A stretch of DNA of 64,000 nucleotides from Streptomyces candidus. Lineage in GTDB: Bacteria > Actinomycetota > Actinomycetes > Streptomycetales > Streptomycetaceae. The stretch's first letter is position 1, and every line of letters starts with the position of its first letter. Below the pieces are notes generated by a model. It ran no database searches, was not told the origin of the DNA, and saw only the letters and a list, made by a program, of their open reading frames with translations. Location of the stretch: NCBI RefSeq assembly GCF_014207445.1, contig NZ_JACHEM010000010.1, forward strand, positions 248,001-312,000, given 5' to 3'. The translations under genes and the position numbers were made by a program. Below are positions 24,252-33,116 of this stretch, in pieces.

Positions 24252-24424
24252 GGGGGGCCTTCTCGTGCGGGGGTGGATGTCGGGGTGGGGTGCGGAGGTC
24301 GCGGGGTGGGCGGGCGTAGGGGCGGGGGCGGGACGCTCCGCGTGGGGGCCGCCCCCTTGCCGGCCCGTTCCGCCCCGGGGGCGGCCCCGCCGCCCGAGGG
24401 GGCTGCGGGGGTGCCACGGGTCGG

Positions 24425-26503
24425 TCAGGAGTTCTGGGACTGGGCCTGGATGGCGGTGATGGCGACCGTGTTGACGATGTCCTGGACGAGCGCGCCGCGG
24501 GACAGGTCGTTGACCGGTTTGCGCAGGCCCTGGAGGACCGGGCCGACGGCGACCGCACCCGCCGAGCGCTGTACCGCCTTGTAGGTGTTGTTGCCGGTGT
24601 TGAGGTCCGGGAAGATCAGTACGCTCGCCTGGCCCGCGACCGCGGAGCCGGGCAGTTTGGTCGCGGCCACCGAGGGCTCCACCGCCGCGTCGTACTGGAT
24701 CGGCCCCTCGACCAGCAGGTCGGGGCGCGAGGACCGGACGAGCTCCGTCGCCTCCCGCACCTTGTCGACGTCCGCGCCCGCACCCGAGGTGCCCGTGGAG
24801 TACGACAGCATCGCCATCCGCGGGTCCACGCCGAACTGCGCCGCGGTGCCCGCCGACTGGATCGCGATGTCCGCGAGCTGCACGGCGTTCGGGTCCGGGT
24901 TGACCGCGCAGTCGCCGTACACCAGGACCTTGTCCGCCAGGCACATGAAGAAGACCGAGGAGACGATCTTGGCGTCCGGTTTGGTCTTGATGATCTCGAA
25001 GGCGGGGCGGATGGTGGCGGCCGTGGAGTGCACCGAGCCGGAGACCATGCCGTCCGCCAGGCCCTCCTGGACCATCAGGGTGCCGAAGTAGTTCACGTCG
25101 GCGACCACGTCGTACGCCAGCTCCACCGTGACGCCCTTGTGCGCGCGCAGTCCGGCGTACCGCTCGGCGAACCGCTGCCGCAGCTCGGAGTTGGTCGGGT
25201 CGATGAGTTCGGCCGACGAGAGGTCGACGCCCAGGTCGGCTGCCTTCTTGCGGATGACGTCGACGTCGCCGAGGAGGGTCAGGTCGCAGACGTCGCGGCG
25301 CACGAGCACGTCGGCGGCGCGCAGTACGCGTTCCTCGGTGCCCTCGGGCAGGACGACGCGACGGCGGTCCGAGCGGGCCTGTTCCAGCAGTTCGTGCTCG
25401 AACATCATCGGCGTGACGCGTCCGCTGCGGGCCACCGACATCCGGTCCAGCAGATCCGACGTGTCGACATGTCGCTCGAAGAGGCCCAGAGCGGTCTCGG
25501 CCTTGCGCGGGGTCGCGGCGTTGAGCTTGCCCTCCAGCGCGAACAGCTCGCCCGCCGTCGGGAAGGACCTGCCCGGGACGGAGATCACCGGCGTGCCGGG
25601 CGCGAGCCGCGAGGCCAGGGTGAGGATCTCCTTGCCGGGCCGCTCGTCCAGCGTCAGCAGGACGCCCGCGATGGGCGGCGTACCGGCGCTGTGCGCGGCC
25701 AGCGAGCCGACCACCAGGTCCGAGCGGTCGCCGGGGGTGACGACCAGGCAGCCCGGGGTCAGTGCGTTGAGGAAGTTCGGCAGCATCGCGCCGCCGAAGA
25801 CGAAGTCGAGCGCATCGCGCGCGAGACCCGCGTCGTCGCCGAGCAGAACCGTTCCGCCCAGCGACTGGGTGATCTGGGCGACCGTCGGCGCCGCCAGCGC
25901 GGGCTCGTCCGGGAGCACGTACGCGGGAACCGGCAGCCGGCTGTCGTTGAGGCGCTCGGCGATCTCGGCGCGGTCGGCGGGGGCGACCCGGTTCACGACC
26001 AGCGTCAGTACGTCGCAGCCCAGGCCGGCGTAGGCGCGGAACGCGTTGCGCGCCTCGGCGCGCACCGACTCGGCCGGCTGCTTCCGGCCGCCGACCACGG
26101 GTATGACGGACGCGCCGAACTCGTTGGCCAGCCGCGCGTTCAGCGCCAGCTCGTCCGGGAGCTGGGTGTCCGCGAAGTCCGTGCCGAGGACGAGCACCAC
26201 CTCGTAGTCCCGGGCCACCTGGTGGAAGCGGTCGACGAGCTGGGAGACCAGTTCGTCGGTGCCCCGCTCCGCCTGGAGGGCGGAGGCCGGTCCGTACTCC
26301 ATCCCGTAGACCGTCCCCGGATCCTGGGACAGCCGGTACCGGGCCCGCAGCAACTCGAAGAGGCGGTCGGGGCCGTCGTGCACGAGGGGGCGGAACACAC
26401 CCACTCGGTCCACCTGGCGGGTCAGGAGTTCCATGACTCCCAGCTCGACGACCTGGCGGCCGTCCCCCCGGTCGATGCCGGTCACGTACACGCTGCGTGT
26501 CAC
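24425..26503 (-). CDS. pta: Phosphate acetyltransferase (long, class II type)
   Basis: A 692-residue phosphotransacetylase converting acetyl-CoA and phosphate to acetyl-phosphate and CoA. Three domains are visible: an N-terminal P-loop-NTPase-like domain (SVYVTGIDRGDGRQVVELGV, with the P-loop degenerate as IDRGDGRQ), a central DRTGG domain (about 220-330) and the C-terminal PTA_PTB catalytic domain from about 370 (RRVVLPEGTEERVLRAADVL ... FPDLNTGNNTYKAVQRSAGA). In E. coli the N-terminal region senses metabolites. The GTG at 26503 follows GGAGAG and opens the conserved sequence. Transcription probably starts at the divergent promoter shared with pfkA; ackA lies downstream. Confidence 0.95.
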   Translation of the reverse strand: MTRSVYVTGIDRGDGRQVVELGVMELLTRQVDRVGVFRPLVHDGPDRLFELLRARYRLSQDPGTVYGMEYGPASALQAERGTDELVSQLVDRFHQVARDYEVVLVLGTDFADTQLPDELALNARLANEFGASVIPVVGGRKQPAESVRAEARNAFRAYAGLGCDVLTLVVNRVAPADRAEIAERLNDSRLPVPAYVLPDEPALAAPTVAQITQSLGGTVLLGDDAGLARDALDFVFGGAMLPNFLNALTPGCLVVTPGDRSDLVVGSLAAHSAGTPPIAGVLLTLDERPGKEILTLASRLAPGTPVISVPGRSFPTAGELFALEGKLNAATPRKAETALGLFERHVDTSDLLDRMSVARSGRVTPMMFEHELLEQARSDRRRVVLPEGTEERVLRAADVLVRRDVCDLTLLGDVDVIRKKAADLGVDLSSAELIDPTNSELRQRFAERYAGLRAHKGVTVELAYDVVADVNYFGTLMVQEGLADGMVSGSVHSTAATIRPAFEIIKTKPDAKIVSSVFFMCLADKVLVYGDCAVNPDPNAVQLADIAIQSAGTAAQFGVDPRMAMLSYSTGTSGAGADVDKVREATELVRSSRPDLLVEGPIQYDAAVEPSVAATKLPGSAVAGQASVLIFPDLNTGNNTYKAVQRSAGAVAVGPVLQGLRKPVNDLSRGALVQDIVNTVAITAIQAQSQNS

Positions 26504-26608
26504 GCGTGCTCTCCGTCTCGTCGTCGGTCCACCACTGCGGCTCGTGCGGGACTCGTACCCGGTCTGCCGCTCCCTGCCGCAGTGAGCAGTGAATTTGCTG
26601 AGTTTGTA

Positions 26609-26659
26609 CGGATAGGGTGATCTTGCACCCTTGACAATACCTTTGGGCATGGTTAGAGC
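26609..26659. promoter_or_regulatory. Back-to-back pta and pfkA promoters sharing one -35 region
   Basis: Plus strand: TTGACA (26631-26636), 17 bases, TAGAGC (26654-26659), directing pfkA with a ~105-base leader. Minus strand: TTGTCA (26637-26632), 17 bases, TATCCG (26614-26609), directing pta with a ~100-base leader. The two -35 hexamers overlap because TTGACAA and TTGTCAA are complements, so only one polymerase can occupy the site at a time. Confidence 0.6.
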
Positions 26660-26770
26660 GCCCGCCCGGGCGAGACACCTGCGAGTATCCGTGAGCGCGG
26701 GTGACATGCGGATCGTGGAACAATCGAAATCGGGCTCACAAGTACCACCAAGAGCAGGAGACACAGCACG

Positions 26771-27796
26771 ATGCGTATCGGAGTTCTCACGGCAGGCGGC
26801 GACTGTCCCGGGCTGAACGCAGTGATCCGGTCGGTCGTGCATCGCGCCGTCGCCGGACACAACGACGAGGTCATCGGGTTCGAGGACGGCTTCAAGGGCC
26901 TCCTCGACGGTTACTACCGCCCCCTGGACCTCAACGCGGTCAGCGGCATCCTGGCGCGCGGCGGCACGATTCTCGGCTCGGCCCGGCTGGAGCGCGACCG
27001 ACTCCGCGAGGCCGCCGAGAACTGCGCCGAACTGGCCACCAAGTACGGCATCGACGTCCTCATCCCGATCGGCGGCGAGGGCACGCTGACCGCCGCCCGG
27101 ATGCTGTCCGAGGCGGGCATGCCGGTGGTGGGCGTACCGAAGACCATCGACAACGACATCAACGGCACCGACCGCACCTTCGGCTTCGACACCGCCGTCG
27201 GTGTCGCGACCGAGGCCATAGACCGTCTGAAGACGACCGCCGAGTCGCACCAGCGCGTCATGGTCGTCGAGGTCATGGGCCGGCACGCGGGCTGGATCGC
27301 CCTGGAGTCCGGCATGGCCGGCGGAGCCCACGGCATCTGCCTGCCCGAGCGGCCCTTCGAGGTCGACTCACTGGTCAAGATGGTCGAGGAGCGGTTCGCG
27401 CGCGGCAAGAAGTTCGCCGTCGTCTGCGTCGCGGAGGGCGCGCGTCCGGTCGAGGGCACCATGCCGTACGAGAAGGGCGTCATCGACCAGTTCGGACACG
27501 AGCGCTTCACCGGCATCGGCACCCGGCTCGCCGTCGAGCTGGAGGCCCGGCTCGGCAAGGAGGCCCGCCCGGTCATCCTCGGCCACGTCCAGCGCGGCGG
27601 CACCCCCACCGCGTACGACCGCGTCCTCGCGACCCGGTTCGGCTGGCAGGCGGTGGAGGCGGCGCACTCCGGGCAGTTCGGCAAGATGACGGCGCTCCGT
27701 GGCACGAACATCGAGATGGTGCCGCTCGCGGAGGGCGTCCACGAGCTGAAGACGGTCCCGGCCGAACGGATGGACGAGGCGGAGTCGGTCTTCTAG
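26771..27796 (+). CDS. pfkA: ATP-dependent 6-phosphofructokinase
   Basis: A 341-residue phosphofructokinase that phosphorylates fructose-6-phosphate to fructose-1,6-bisphosphate. Motifs: MRIGVLTAGGDCPGLNAVIR at the nucleotide site, LIPIGGEGTLTAA where the Gly of GGEGT marks ATP rather than pyrophosphate as donor, the catalytic PKTIDNDINGTDRTFGFDTA, VVEVMGRHAGWIALESGMA and the substrate-binding RPVILGHVQRGGTPTAYDR. AGGAG lies about ten bases before the ATG. It is divergent from pta-ackA with an interlocked promoter. It corresponds to the actinobacterial group-III PFK; the remembered S. coelicolor counterpart is SCO5426. Confidence 0.95.
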   Translation: MRIGVLTAGGDCPGLNAVIRSVVHRAVAGHNDEVIGFEDGFKGLLDGYYRPLDLNAVSGILARGGTILGSARLERDRLREAAENCAELATKYGIDVLIPIGGEGTLTAARMLSEAGMPVVGVPKTIDNDINGTDRTFGFDTAVGVATEAIDRLKTTAESHQRVMVVEVMGRHAGWIALESGMAGGAHGICLPERPFEVDSLVKMVEERFARGKKFAVVCVAEGARPVEGTMPYEKGVIDQFGHERFTGIGTRLAVELEARLGKEARPVILGHVQRGGTPTAYDRVLATRFGWQAVEAAHSGQFGKMTALRGTNIEMVPLAEGVHELKTVPAERMDEAESVF

Positions 27797-27813
27797 CGCC
27801 CCGAGAGGAGTCG

Positions 27814-27839
27814 CGGTCGTCTCTTCCCGCGGACGACCG
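27814..27839 (+). terminator. Hairpin after pfkA
   Basis: CGGTCGTC (27814-27821) pairs with GACGACCG (27832-27839) over a 10-base loop, 17 bases after the pfkA stop; no U-run. It may serve pfkA and the convergent HTH gene. Confidence 0.4.
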
Positions 27840-27866
27840 GGACGGTGCCGCGTCCGCCCGGCGGTC

Positions 27867-28604
27867 TCACATCTGGCGAGTCGCCTCCGCGCGCTCCCAG
27901 AAACGCTCCACGATGCTCTTCAGGAACTCCCGCCCGGCAGCGCCGTCGCCCGCGTCCCCCACGCCGCCGCCCCACCCCAGCGTCGCCACCATCCGTGACT
28001 GGTAGTCGGCGTGCAGCCGCAGCAGGACGTCCTCCGGCGGGTTCGGGAGCGCGGCCCGGCCCCCCGGAAGCAGCTTGACGAGGGGGCGTACATACGCCTG
28101 CCAGCGTGTCGTCACCGCGCTCCGCAGAAGTTCGGCGAGTTCCTCCTCCCGGCCGGCCGCGGTGATGAACTGGGCGGGGGACAGACCGAGTTCGGCGACG
28201 AGCGCGGCGGTCTGGCGGTCGTTGCCCCGCCACCGGCCGGCCTCCTCCATCCTCAGGTAGGCGTCCAGCCCGAGTCCGACCCGACGCGCCATGTCGTCGG
28301 CACCGAGCCCGTGCGCCGTGCGGTGCTCACGCAATGTGCGCGCGGCGAGCAGGAGTTCGGCGGGGGAGCACCACAGCACCCCGGCCATCGCGCTCACCTC
28401 GCGACTGGTGGGCGTGCGCAGTCCGCGTTCCCACGCGGCGACCAGGTCCGGGCCGATGTCGAGTCCGTACTGCGACTGCAGCCCGTACGCGACATGGCCG
28501 TGCGTCATCCCCAGCGCCTCCCGCAGCCGGCGTGCGGCGAGGGCGTCGAAGGGCGGCGGGGCGTCCGGGGCGGGAGTGGCAGAGGGCAGGGGCACCGGGC
28601 CCAC
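27867..28604 (-). CDS. Helix-turn-helix DNA-binding protein (double HTH)
   Basis: A 245-residue cytosolic regulator. Two XRE-like helix-turn-helix units are visible: about 24-75 (LAARRLREALGMTHGHVAYG ... DLVAAWERGLRTPTSREVSA) and about 90-145 (LREHRTAHGLGADDMARRVG ... YLRMEEAGRWRGNDRQTAAL). The C-terminal 100 residues (LRSAVTTRWQAYVRPLVKLL ... FLKSIVERFWERAEATRQM) are helical and specific to a Streptomyces family of unknown role. The GTG 28604 start has no strong ribosome-binding site. It is divergent from the dicarboxylate symporter gene, with a long inverted repeat between them, so it may regulate that transporter (inference). Confidence 0.8.
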   Translation of the reverse strand: MGPVPLPSATPAPDAPPPFDALAARRLREALGMTHGHVAYGLQSQYGLDIGPDLVAAWERGLRTPTSREVSAMAGVLWCSPAELLLAARTLREHRTAHGLGADDMARRVGLGLDAYLRMEEAGRWRGNDRQTAALVAELGLSPAQFITAAGREEELAELLRSAVTTRWQAYVRPLVKLLPGGRAALPNPPEDVLLRLHADYQSRMVATLGWGGGVGDAGDGAAGREFLKSIVERFWERAEATRQM

Positions 28605-28636
28605 GGTAGGGCCCGCGGCGGACCCTGGCTACGGTG

Positions 28637-28667
28637 CGTTCCCACGAGATCACCCGTCGTGGGAACG
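28637..28667. promoter_or_regulatory. Perfect 11-bp inverted repeat between HTH and symporter genes
   Basis: CGTTCCCACGA (28637-28647) and TCGTGGGAACG (28657-28667) are exact complements with a 9-base spacer, 33 bases from the HTH gene start. Its place and size suit an operator for the divergent pair. Confidence 0.6.
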
Positions 28668-28796
28668 TCCAGAGCGCCAACATGGGCCCTTTTGTGAACT
28701 CAACGACCAAAAGCGAACGCCGGAAGGTGCGCTGGTGCATAGTCGCCGGGACGTGCGCCGACGTGCGCGCAGCGATGACGACGAGGAGGGCTCCCA

Positions 28797-30200
28797 GTGG
28801 CCGCAGCGGATACAGGATCGAAAGCGGAGCGGGCGGCCCGGCCTCCGTCGTCGGCCCGCACGAAGCGGGACCGGTCGCACTACCTCTACCTGGCGGTCAT
28901 CCTCGCCGTCGTCCTCGGCATCGCCGTCGGCTTCGCGTTCCCGGGCGTGGCCAAGGATCTGAAGCCGATCGGCACCGGCTTCGTGAACCTGATCAAGATG
29001 CTGATCTCACCGATCATCTTCTGCACGATCGTGCTGGGCATCGGCTCGGTCCGCAAGGCCGCCAAGGTCGGTGCTGTCGGCGGTCTCGCACTCGGCTACT
29101 TCATGGTCATGTCCACGGTCGCGCTCGGTATCGGTCTGCTGGTCGGCAACATGATCCATCCGGGCACCGACCTCGACCTGGAGGCGCACAAGGGCGCGGG
29201 CGCCAAGCAGGCCGAGGGCGCGAGCGAGGGGACGGCCGACTTCCTGCTCGGCATCATCCCCAAGACGCTGGTGTCCGCGTTCACCGAGGGCTCGGTGCTC
29301 CAGACCCTGTTCGTCGCGCTGCTGGTGGGCTTCGCGCTCCAGGCGATGGGCAGGTCCGGTGAGCCGGTGCTGCGCGGCATCGGGCACCTGCAGCGGCTGG
29401 TGTTCCGGATCCTCGCGATGGTGATGTGGGCGGCGCCGGTGGGTGCGTTCGGCGCGATCGCGGCGGTCGTCGGCGAGACGGGCGCGAAGGCGTTGCAGGC
29501 CCTCGCCGTCATCATGATCGCCTTCTACGTGACGTGCGTGCTGTTCGTCTTCGTGGTGCTCGGGGCGATCCTGAAGCTGTGCACGGGCATGAACATCTTC
29601 AAGCTCCTCAAGTACCTGGGCCGGGAGTTCCTGCTGATCCTGTCCACCTCGTCGTCGGAGACGGCCCTGCCGAGGCTGATCGCGAAGATGGAGCACCTGG
29701 GGGTCAGCAAGCCGGTGGTCGGCATCACGGTGCCGACGGGGTACTCGTTCAACCTGGACGGCACGGCGATCTACCTGACGATGGCGTCGCTGTTCATCGC
29801 GAACGCGATGGGGGACCCGCTCAACCTCGGCGAGCAGGTCGCACTCCTCGGCTTCATGATCATCGCTTCGAAGGGCGCGGCGGGGGTGACGGGTGCCGGG
29901 CTGGCCACGCTGGCCGGCGGCCTCCAGTCGCACCGGCCCGAATTGGTGGACGGGGTCGGACTGATCGTCGGCGTCGACCGGTTCATGAGCGAGGCCAGGG
30001 CGCTGACGAACTTCGCGGGGAACGCGGTGGCGACGGTCCTCGTGGGGACGTGGACGAAGGAGATCGACCGCGAACGGGTGGGACTGGTGCTGGGCGGCAG
30101 ACTGCCGTTCGACGAACAGACGCTGACGGAGGAAGGACCCGACCCGGACGACCACCCCACCGAACACCCGGTACCGCACCCCGCCAAGTCAACGAGCTGA
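28797..30200 (+). CDS. dctA: Dicarboxylate/cation symporter (DAACS family)
   Basis: A 467-residue C4-dicarboxylate (or glutamate/aspartate) : cation symporter. About eight transmembrane helices and two re-entrant loops are laid out as in DctA/GltP: the first helix SHYLYLAVILAVVLGIAVGF, then FVNLIKMLISPIIFCTIVLG, the serine-rich hairpin-1 tip LILSTSSSETALPRLIAKME, the VPTGYSFNLDGTAIYLTMAS helix with the substrate/cation motif, and hairpin 2 with IIASKGAAGVTGAGLATLA. The C-terminus is Asp/Pro/His-rich and cytosolic. GTG 28797 follows GAGGAGGG by six bases. The motif set favours C4-dicarboxylate, but aspartate or glutamate cannot be excluded. Confidence 0.92.
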   Translation: MAAADTGSKAERAARPPSSARTKRDRSHYLYLAVILAVVLGIAVGFAFPGVAKDLKPIGTGFVNLIKMLISPIIFCTIVLGIGSVRKAAKVGAVGGLALGYFMVMSTVALGIGLLVGNMIHPGTDLDLEAHKGAGAKQAEGASEGTADFLLGIIPKTLVSAFTEGSVLQTLFVALLVGFALQAMGRSGEPVLRGIGHLQRLVFRILAMVMWAAPVGAFGAIAAVVGETGAKALQALAVIMIAFYVTCVLFVFVVLGAILKLCTGMNIFKLLKYLGREFLLILSTSSSETALPRLIAKMEHLGVSKPVVGITVPTGYSFNLDGTAIYLTMASLFIANAMGDPLNLGEQVALLGFMIIASKGAAGVTGAGLATLAGGLQSHRPELVDGVGLIVGVDRFMSEARALTNFAGNAVATVLVGTWTKEIDRERVGLVLGGRLPFDEQTLTEEGPDPDDHPTEHPVPHPAKSTS

Positions 30201-30261
30201 CCCCGGCCCGCCGCCGGCCCCCATGGCCGAAGGCCCCGCTCCCACGTCCGGTAGCCCTTTT

Positions 30262-30318
30262 GGGCGGCGGGGCCGCCCTCCACCCCCCCCGTCAGCCCCC
30301 TGGGCGGCGGGGCCGCCC
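30262..30318. repeat. Two identical GC palindromes 40 bases apart
   Basis: The gap 30201-30492 shows no gene and is extremely GC-rich. GGGCGGC-GGG-GCCGCCC occurs at 30262-30278 and again at 30302-30318 (period 40), probably a double bidirectional terminator between the convergent symporter and TetR genes. Confidence 0.5.
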
Positions 30319-30492
30319 CCCGGGGGCGGAACCGGGCGGGCAAGGGGGCGGCCCCCACCGGGCGGTGTCCCCTCACCCCACGCCCGCCACCCCCACGTGC
30401 ACCCCGCGCCCGCGCCCACCTGCCCCGCACCACGGCCCCTCGGCTGCCCCGCGCCCGCATCACAACCCCGCTCCCCGCGGGCAGCCCCCGCC

Positions 30493-31128
30493 CTACCCCC
30501 CGCCCCCCAACACCAGACCCAGAAGCTCCCCCACCCTCTCCTCCCGGACCCCCGCCGCCCGCAGCGCCGTCTCCGCCGCCGCGCGCCCCGCGTCCTCCGC
30601 CGGGAGGAGGCCTTCGTTGACGGCCTCCATCAGCCCGAAAAGGGACTGTTCGTGGACGTACGCCAGCGCCGCCGCCGGCACCCGGGACGCGAAGACGCCC
30701 TCCTGCTGGCCGCGCCGCAGCAGGGCCACGCAGTCCTCCCGCACCGGCGTCAGGCGCTGCTTGATGCCTTCCATCGTGACGCTCCGCTGCGCCATCGCGA
30801 CCAGCAGCCGGTAGCGGTCGGCGATCTCCCAGACCGCGAGCATCGCCCTGGCCAGCGCCTCCGCCGGGTCGTCGACCCCGGCCCGCCCCGCGGTGTGGGC
30901 GGCGATCACCGCTTCGGCCGCTCCGTCGGTGAGTGCGGCGATCAGTGCCTCCCGGCTGGGGAAGTGCCCGTACACCGTGCGCCGTACGACGCCCGCCGCC
31001 CGTGCGATCTGGTCCATGCTCGCGTCCGGATCGCGCAGCAGTTCCATCAGCGCGACGTCCATGATGCGGCGGCGGTTCGCGTCCGCCCTGCTTGAGCCGG
31101 CGCCGTTGCCTGAGCTACCCGTGGTCAT
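30493..31128 (-). CDS. TetR family regulator of the adjacent MFS exporter
   Basis: A 211-residue TetR protein. The HTH is RRRIMDVALMELLRDPDASM then DQIARAAGVVRRTVYGHFPS (recognition helix VRRTVYGHF). The C-terminal ligand pocket is helical (ALARAMLAVWEIADRYRLLV ... YVHEQSLFGLMEAVNEGLLP). ATG 31128 is preferred: a CAAAAT -10 lies six bases upstream, suggesting a leaderless mRNA; GTG 31143 in frame is the alternative. The divergent MFS gene and three TGCACA-N4-TGTGCA type palindromes between them mark a classical efflux-repressor pair. The inducing compound is unknown. Confidence 0.92.
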   Translation of the reverse strand: MTTGSSGNGAGSSRADANRRRIMDVALMELLRDPDASMDQIARAAGVVRRTVYGHFPSREALIAALTDGAAEAVIAAHTAGRAGVDDPAEALARAMLAVWEIADRYRLLVAMAQRSVTMEGIKQRLTPVREDCVALLRRGQQEGVFASRVPAAALAYVHEQSLFGLMEAVNEGLLPAEDAGRAAAETALRAAGVREERVGELLGLVLGGGG

Positions 31129-31137
31129 GCCTCCATT

Positions 31138-31200
31138 TTGCACAAAGCTGTGCAGTCACGTAACTTGCACACAACTGTGTAATTGCACAATGGTGTGCAA
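31138..31200. promoter_or_regulatory. Three tandem operators, TTGCACA-N4-TGTGCAA
   Basis: Copies lie at 31138-31155 (TTGCACA-AAGC-TGTGCAG), 31165-31182 (TTGCACA-CAAC-TGTGTAA) and 31183-31200 (TTGCACA-ATGG-TGTGCAA, perfect). They fill the divergent region between the tetR and MFS genes and overlap both promoters. Confidence 0.85.
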
Positions 31201-31236
31201 AAGAAAAGCCATGTGGGAACAAAGAGGTGGAAAAGC

Positions 31237-32865
31237 GTGCGTCGTCTGTTCGCGACCCAGCCGGTCGAGGAGATGGACCGGCCCTATCCGAAACGCTGGT
31301 GGGCCCTGCTCGTCCTCTGTCTCAGCCTGTTGATCATCGTGATGGCGAACACCGCCCTCACCGTGGCGGCTCCGGACATGACCAAGGACCTCGGGCTGGA
31401 CAGCGCGGACCTCCAGTGGGTCGTCGACGGCTACACCGTCCCGTACGCCGCGCTGATGCTGCTGCTCGGTGCGATCGGGGACAAGTACAGCCGACGCGGC
31501 GCGCTCGTCCTGGGGCTGCTCGTCTTCGGCGGCGGTGCGGTGGCCGGGTCGCTCGTCGGCAGCGCGGACGGTGTCATAGCCGCCCGCGCGGTGATGGGCG
31601 TCGGCGCGGCGATGATCATGCCTGCGACGCTGTCCCTCCTCGCCGCGACCTTCCCGCACGGCGAACGCGCCAAGGCGATCGTCATCTGGACCGCCACCGC
31701 CGGGCTCGCCATCGCCGCCGGACCGCTGGTCGCGGGCGCGCTGCTGGAGAACCATGGCTGGGCGTCCACCTTTTTGATCAACGTGCCCGTCGCCGCCCTC
31801 GCGATCGTCGGCGCCTTCACCCTCGTGCCGCCGTCCAAGGCGTCCGTGCACGGCCGGATCGACTACGTCGGCGGGCTGCTGTCCGTCGTCTGGGTTGCCG
31901 CGCTGATCTACGCGATCATCGAGGGACCGCACTTCGGCTGGGGCGCCAAGGCCATCGGCGCGGCCGTCGCCGCGGGCGTCGGTCTGCTCCTGTTCGTCCT
32001 GTGGGAGCTGCGGCACCCGCGTCCCGTGCTCGACGTCCGCCGCTTCCTCGACCGCGGCTTCGCGGGCTCCAACCTCGCCGTCGCGCTCTTCTTCCTGGCG
32101 GTCTTCGGCGCGTTCTACTTCCTGACCCAGCACCTCCAGTTCGTGCTCGGCTTCAACGCGCTGGAGACGGGCGTACGGATGCTGCCGCTGGCCGGAGCGG
32201 TCTTCGTGGGCTCCGCGCTCACCGGCCTCCTCACCCCGCGCCTGGGCATGAAGGTCACCGTCACGGCCGGAATGGTGGGCGGCACGGTCGCGCTCGCCCT
32301 GCTCACCCGCGTCGACGCCGCTTCCTCGTACGGCGAGTTCGTCCCGTCCCTGGTCGTCCTCGGCCTGGCCATCGGGCTGGCGCTCTCGCCGTGCACGGAC
32401 GCGATCATGGGCGCCTTCCCGGAGTCGGAGCTCGGCGTGGGCGGCGCGGTCAACGACACGTCGCTGGAGCTGGGCGGCTCGCTCGGCATCGCGGTCCTCG
32501 GCTCGGTACTGGCCGGTTCGTACTCCTCGCACCTGTCGGACGGAGTGAGCGGTACGAAGCTGCCCGCCTCCGCGCTCGACACCGCGCAGGACTCCGTCGG
32601 GGCCGGGTACGCGGTCGCGCAGGGCATCGGCGAGAAGGCGCACGCACTCGCCGGGCAGGCCGCGAAGGCGACCTCCCCCGAGCGGGCCGCCCAGCTCAAG
32701 GCGCAGGCCGGCCAACTGGCCGAGGGGGCACGGGACATGGCCGACGCGGTCGGCTCGGCCTTCTCCGACGCGGTGGCCCACACCAGCCTCGTCGGGGCGG
32801 TGGTGCTCGGTGCGGGCACGGTGCTGGTGGCGCTGCTGCTGCCGGGCCGCGCGGGCCGGAAGTAG
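31237..32865 (+). CDS. MFS drug:proton antiporter, DHA2 (14-TMS) family
   Basis: A 542-residue efflux pump of the QacA/EmrB-type DHA2 family. Fourteen hydrophobic helices are spread over residues ~17-520. Family motifs: the loop 2-3 GAIGDKYSRRGALVLGL (motif A) and motif C-like AGLAIAAGPLVAGALLENHG; DSADLQWVVDGYTVPYAALM contains the conserved LQWVVDGY segment. The loop before the last helix is Ala-rich (EKAHALAGQAAKATSPERAA). GTG 31237 follows GAGGTGG at seven bases; an upstream in-frame start would fall within the operators. It is controlled by the divergent TetR. The substrate is unknown. Confidence 0.92.
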   Translation: MRRLFATQPVEEMDRPYPKRWWALLVLCLSLLIIVMANTALTVAAPDMTKDLGLDSADLQWVVDGYTVPYAALMLLLGAIGDKYSRRGALVLGLLVFGGGAVAGSLVGSADGVIAARAVMGVGAAMIMPATLSLLAATFPHGERAKAIVIWTATAGLAIAAGPLVAGALLENHGWASTFLINVPVAALAIVGAFTLVPPSKASVHGRIDYVGGLLSVVWVAALIYAIIEGPHFGWGAKAIGAAVAAGVGLLLFVLWELRHPRPVLDVRRFLDRGFAGSNLAVALFFLAVFGAFYFLTQHLQFVLGFNALETGVRMLPLAGAVFVGSALTGLLTPRLGMKVTVTAGMVGGTVALALLTRVDAASSYGEFVPSLVVLGLAIGLALSPCTDAIMGAFPESELGVGGAVNDTSLELGGSLGIAVLGSVLAGSYSSHLSDGVSGTKLPASALDTAQDSVGAGYAVAQGIGEKAHALAGQAAKATSPERAAQLKAQAGQLAEGARDMADAVGSAFSDAVAHTSLVGAVVLGAGTVLVALLLPGRAGRK

Positions 32866-32881
32866 CGGCACCTCCGCAAGG

Positions 32882-32920
32882 GTGCGGCCGGCCCGGCGCC
32901 TAGCGCCGGGCCGGCCGCAC
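32882..32920. terminator. 18-bp perfect-stem terminator
   Basis: GTGCGGCCGGCCCGGCGC (32882-32899) is followed by the loop CTA and an exact complement (32903-32920), 16 bases after the MFS stop. Confidence 0.9.
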
Positions 32921-32987
32921 CGGCAGGATTCGGGGTCACCTGCCCCCACCGGCGCCGCGGGTCAAGCGAACCGAGGGGTATTCACTC

Positions 32988-33012
32988 GTACGGGCCGACC
33001 CTGCATGGGTAA
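32988..33012 (+). promoter_or_regulatory. Possible stress-sigma-factor type promoter
   Basis: GGGTAA (33007-33012), preceded 15 bases earlier by GTAC (32988-32991), resembles the GnTT-N14-16-GGGTA pattern read by SigB-like factors of Streptomyces. A second GGGTAT is at 32976-32981. The match upstream is incomplete. Confidence 0.3.
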
Positions 33013-33116
33013 CCGATTCTGCTCAGTGCCGACCGCATACGTTCGTGGGGGCCATCCCAGACCCCGGTGAGTCCGCCAGAGAGCGCAGCAGTCTCCGATC
33101 ACCTGGGGTGGAACGC

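Noticed and set aside
26771..27796. Pyrophosphate-dependent phosphofructokinase
   Set aside because: The key motif is GGEGT with Gly, as in ATP-using enzymes; pyrophosphate enzymes carry Asp there.
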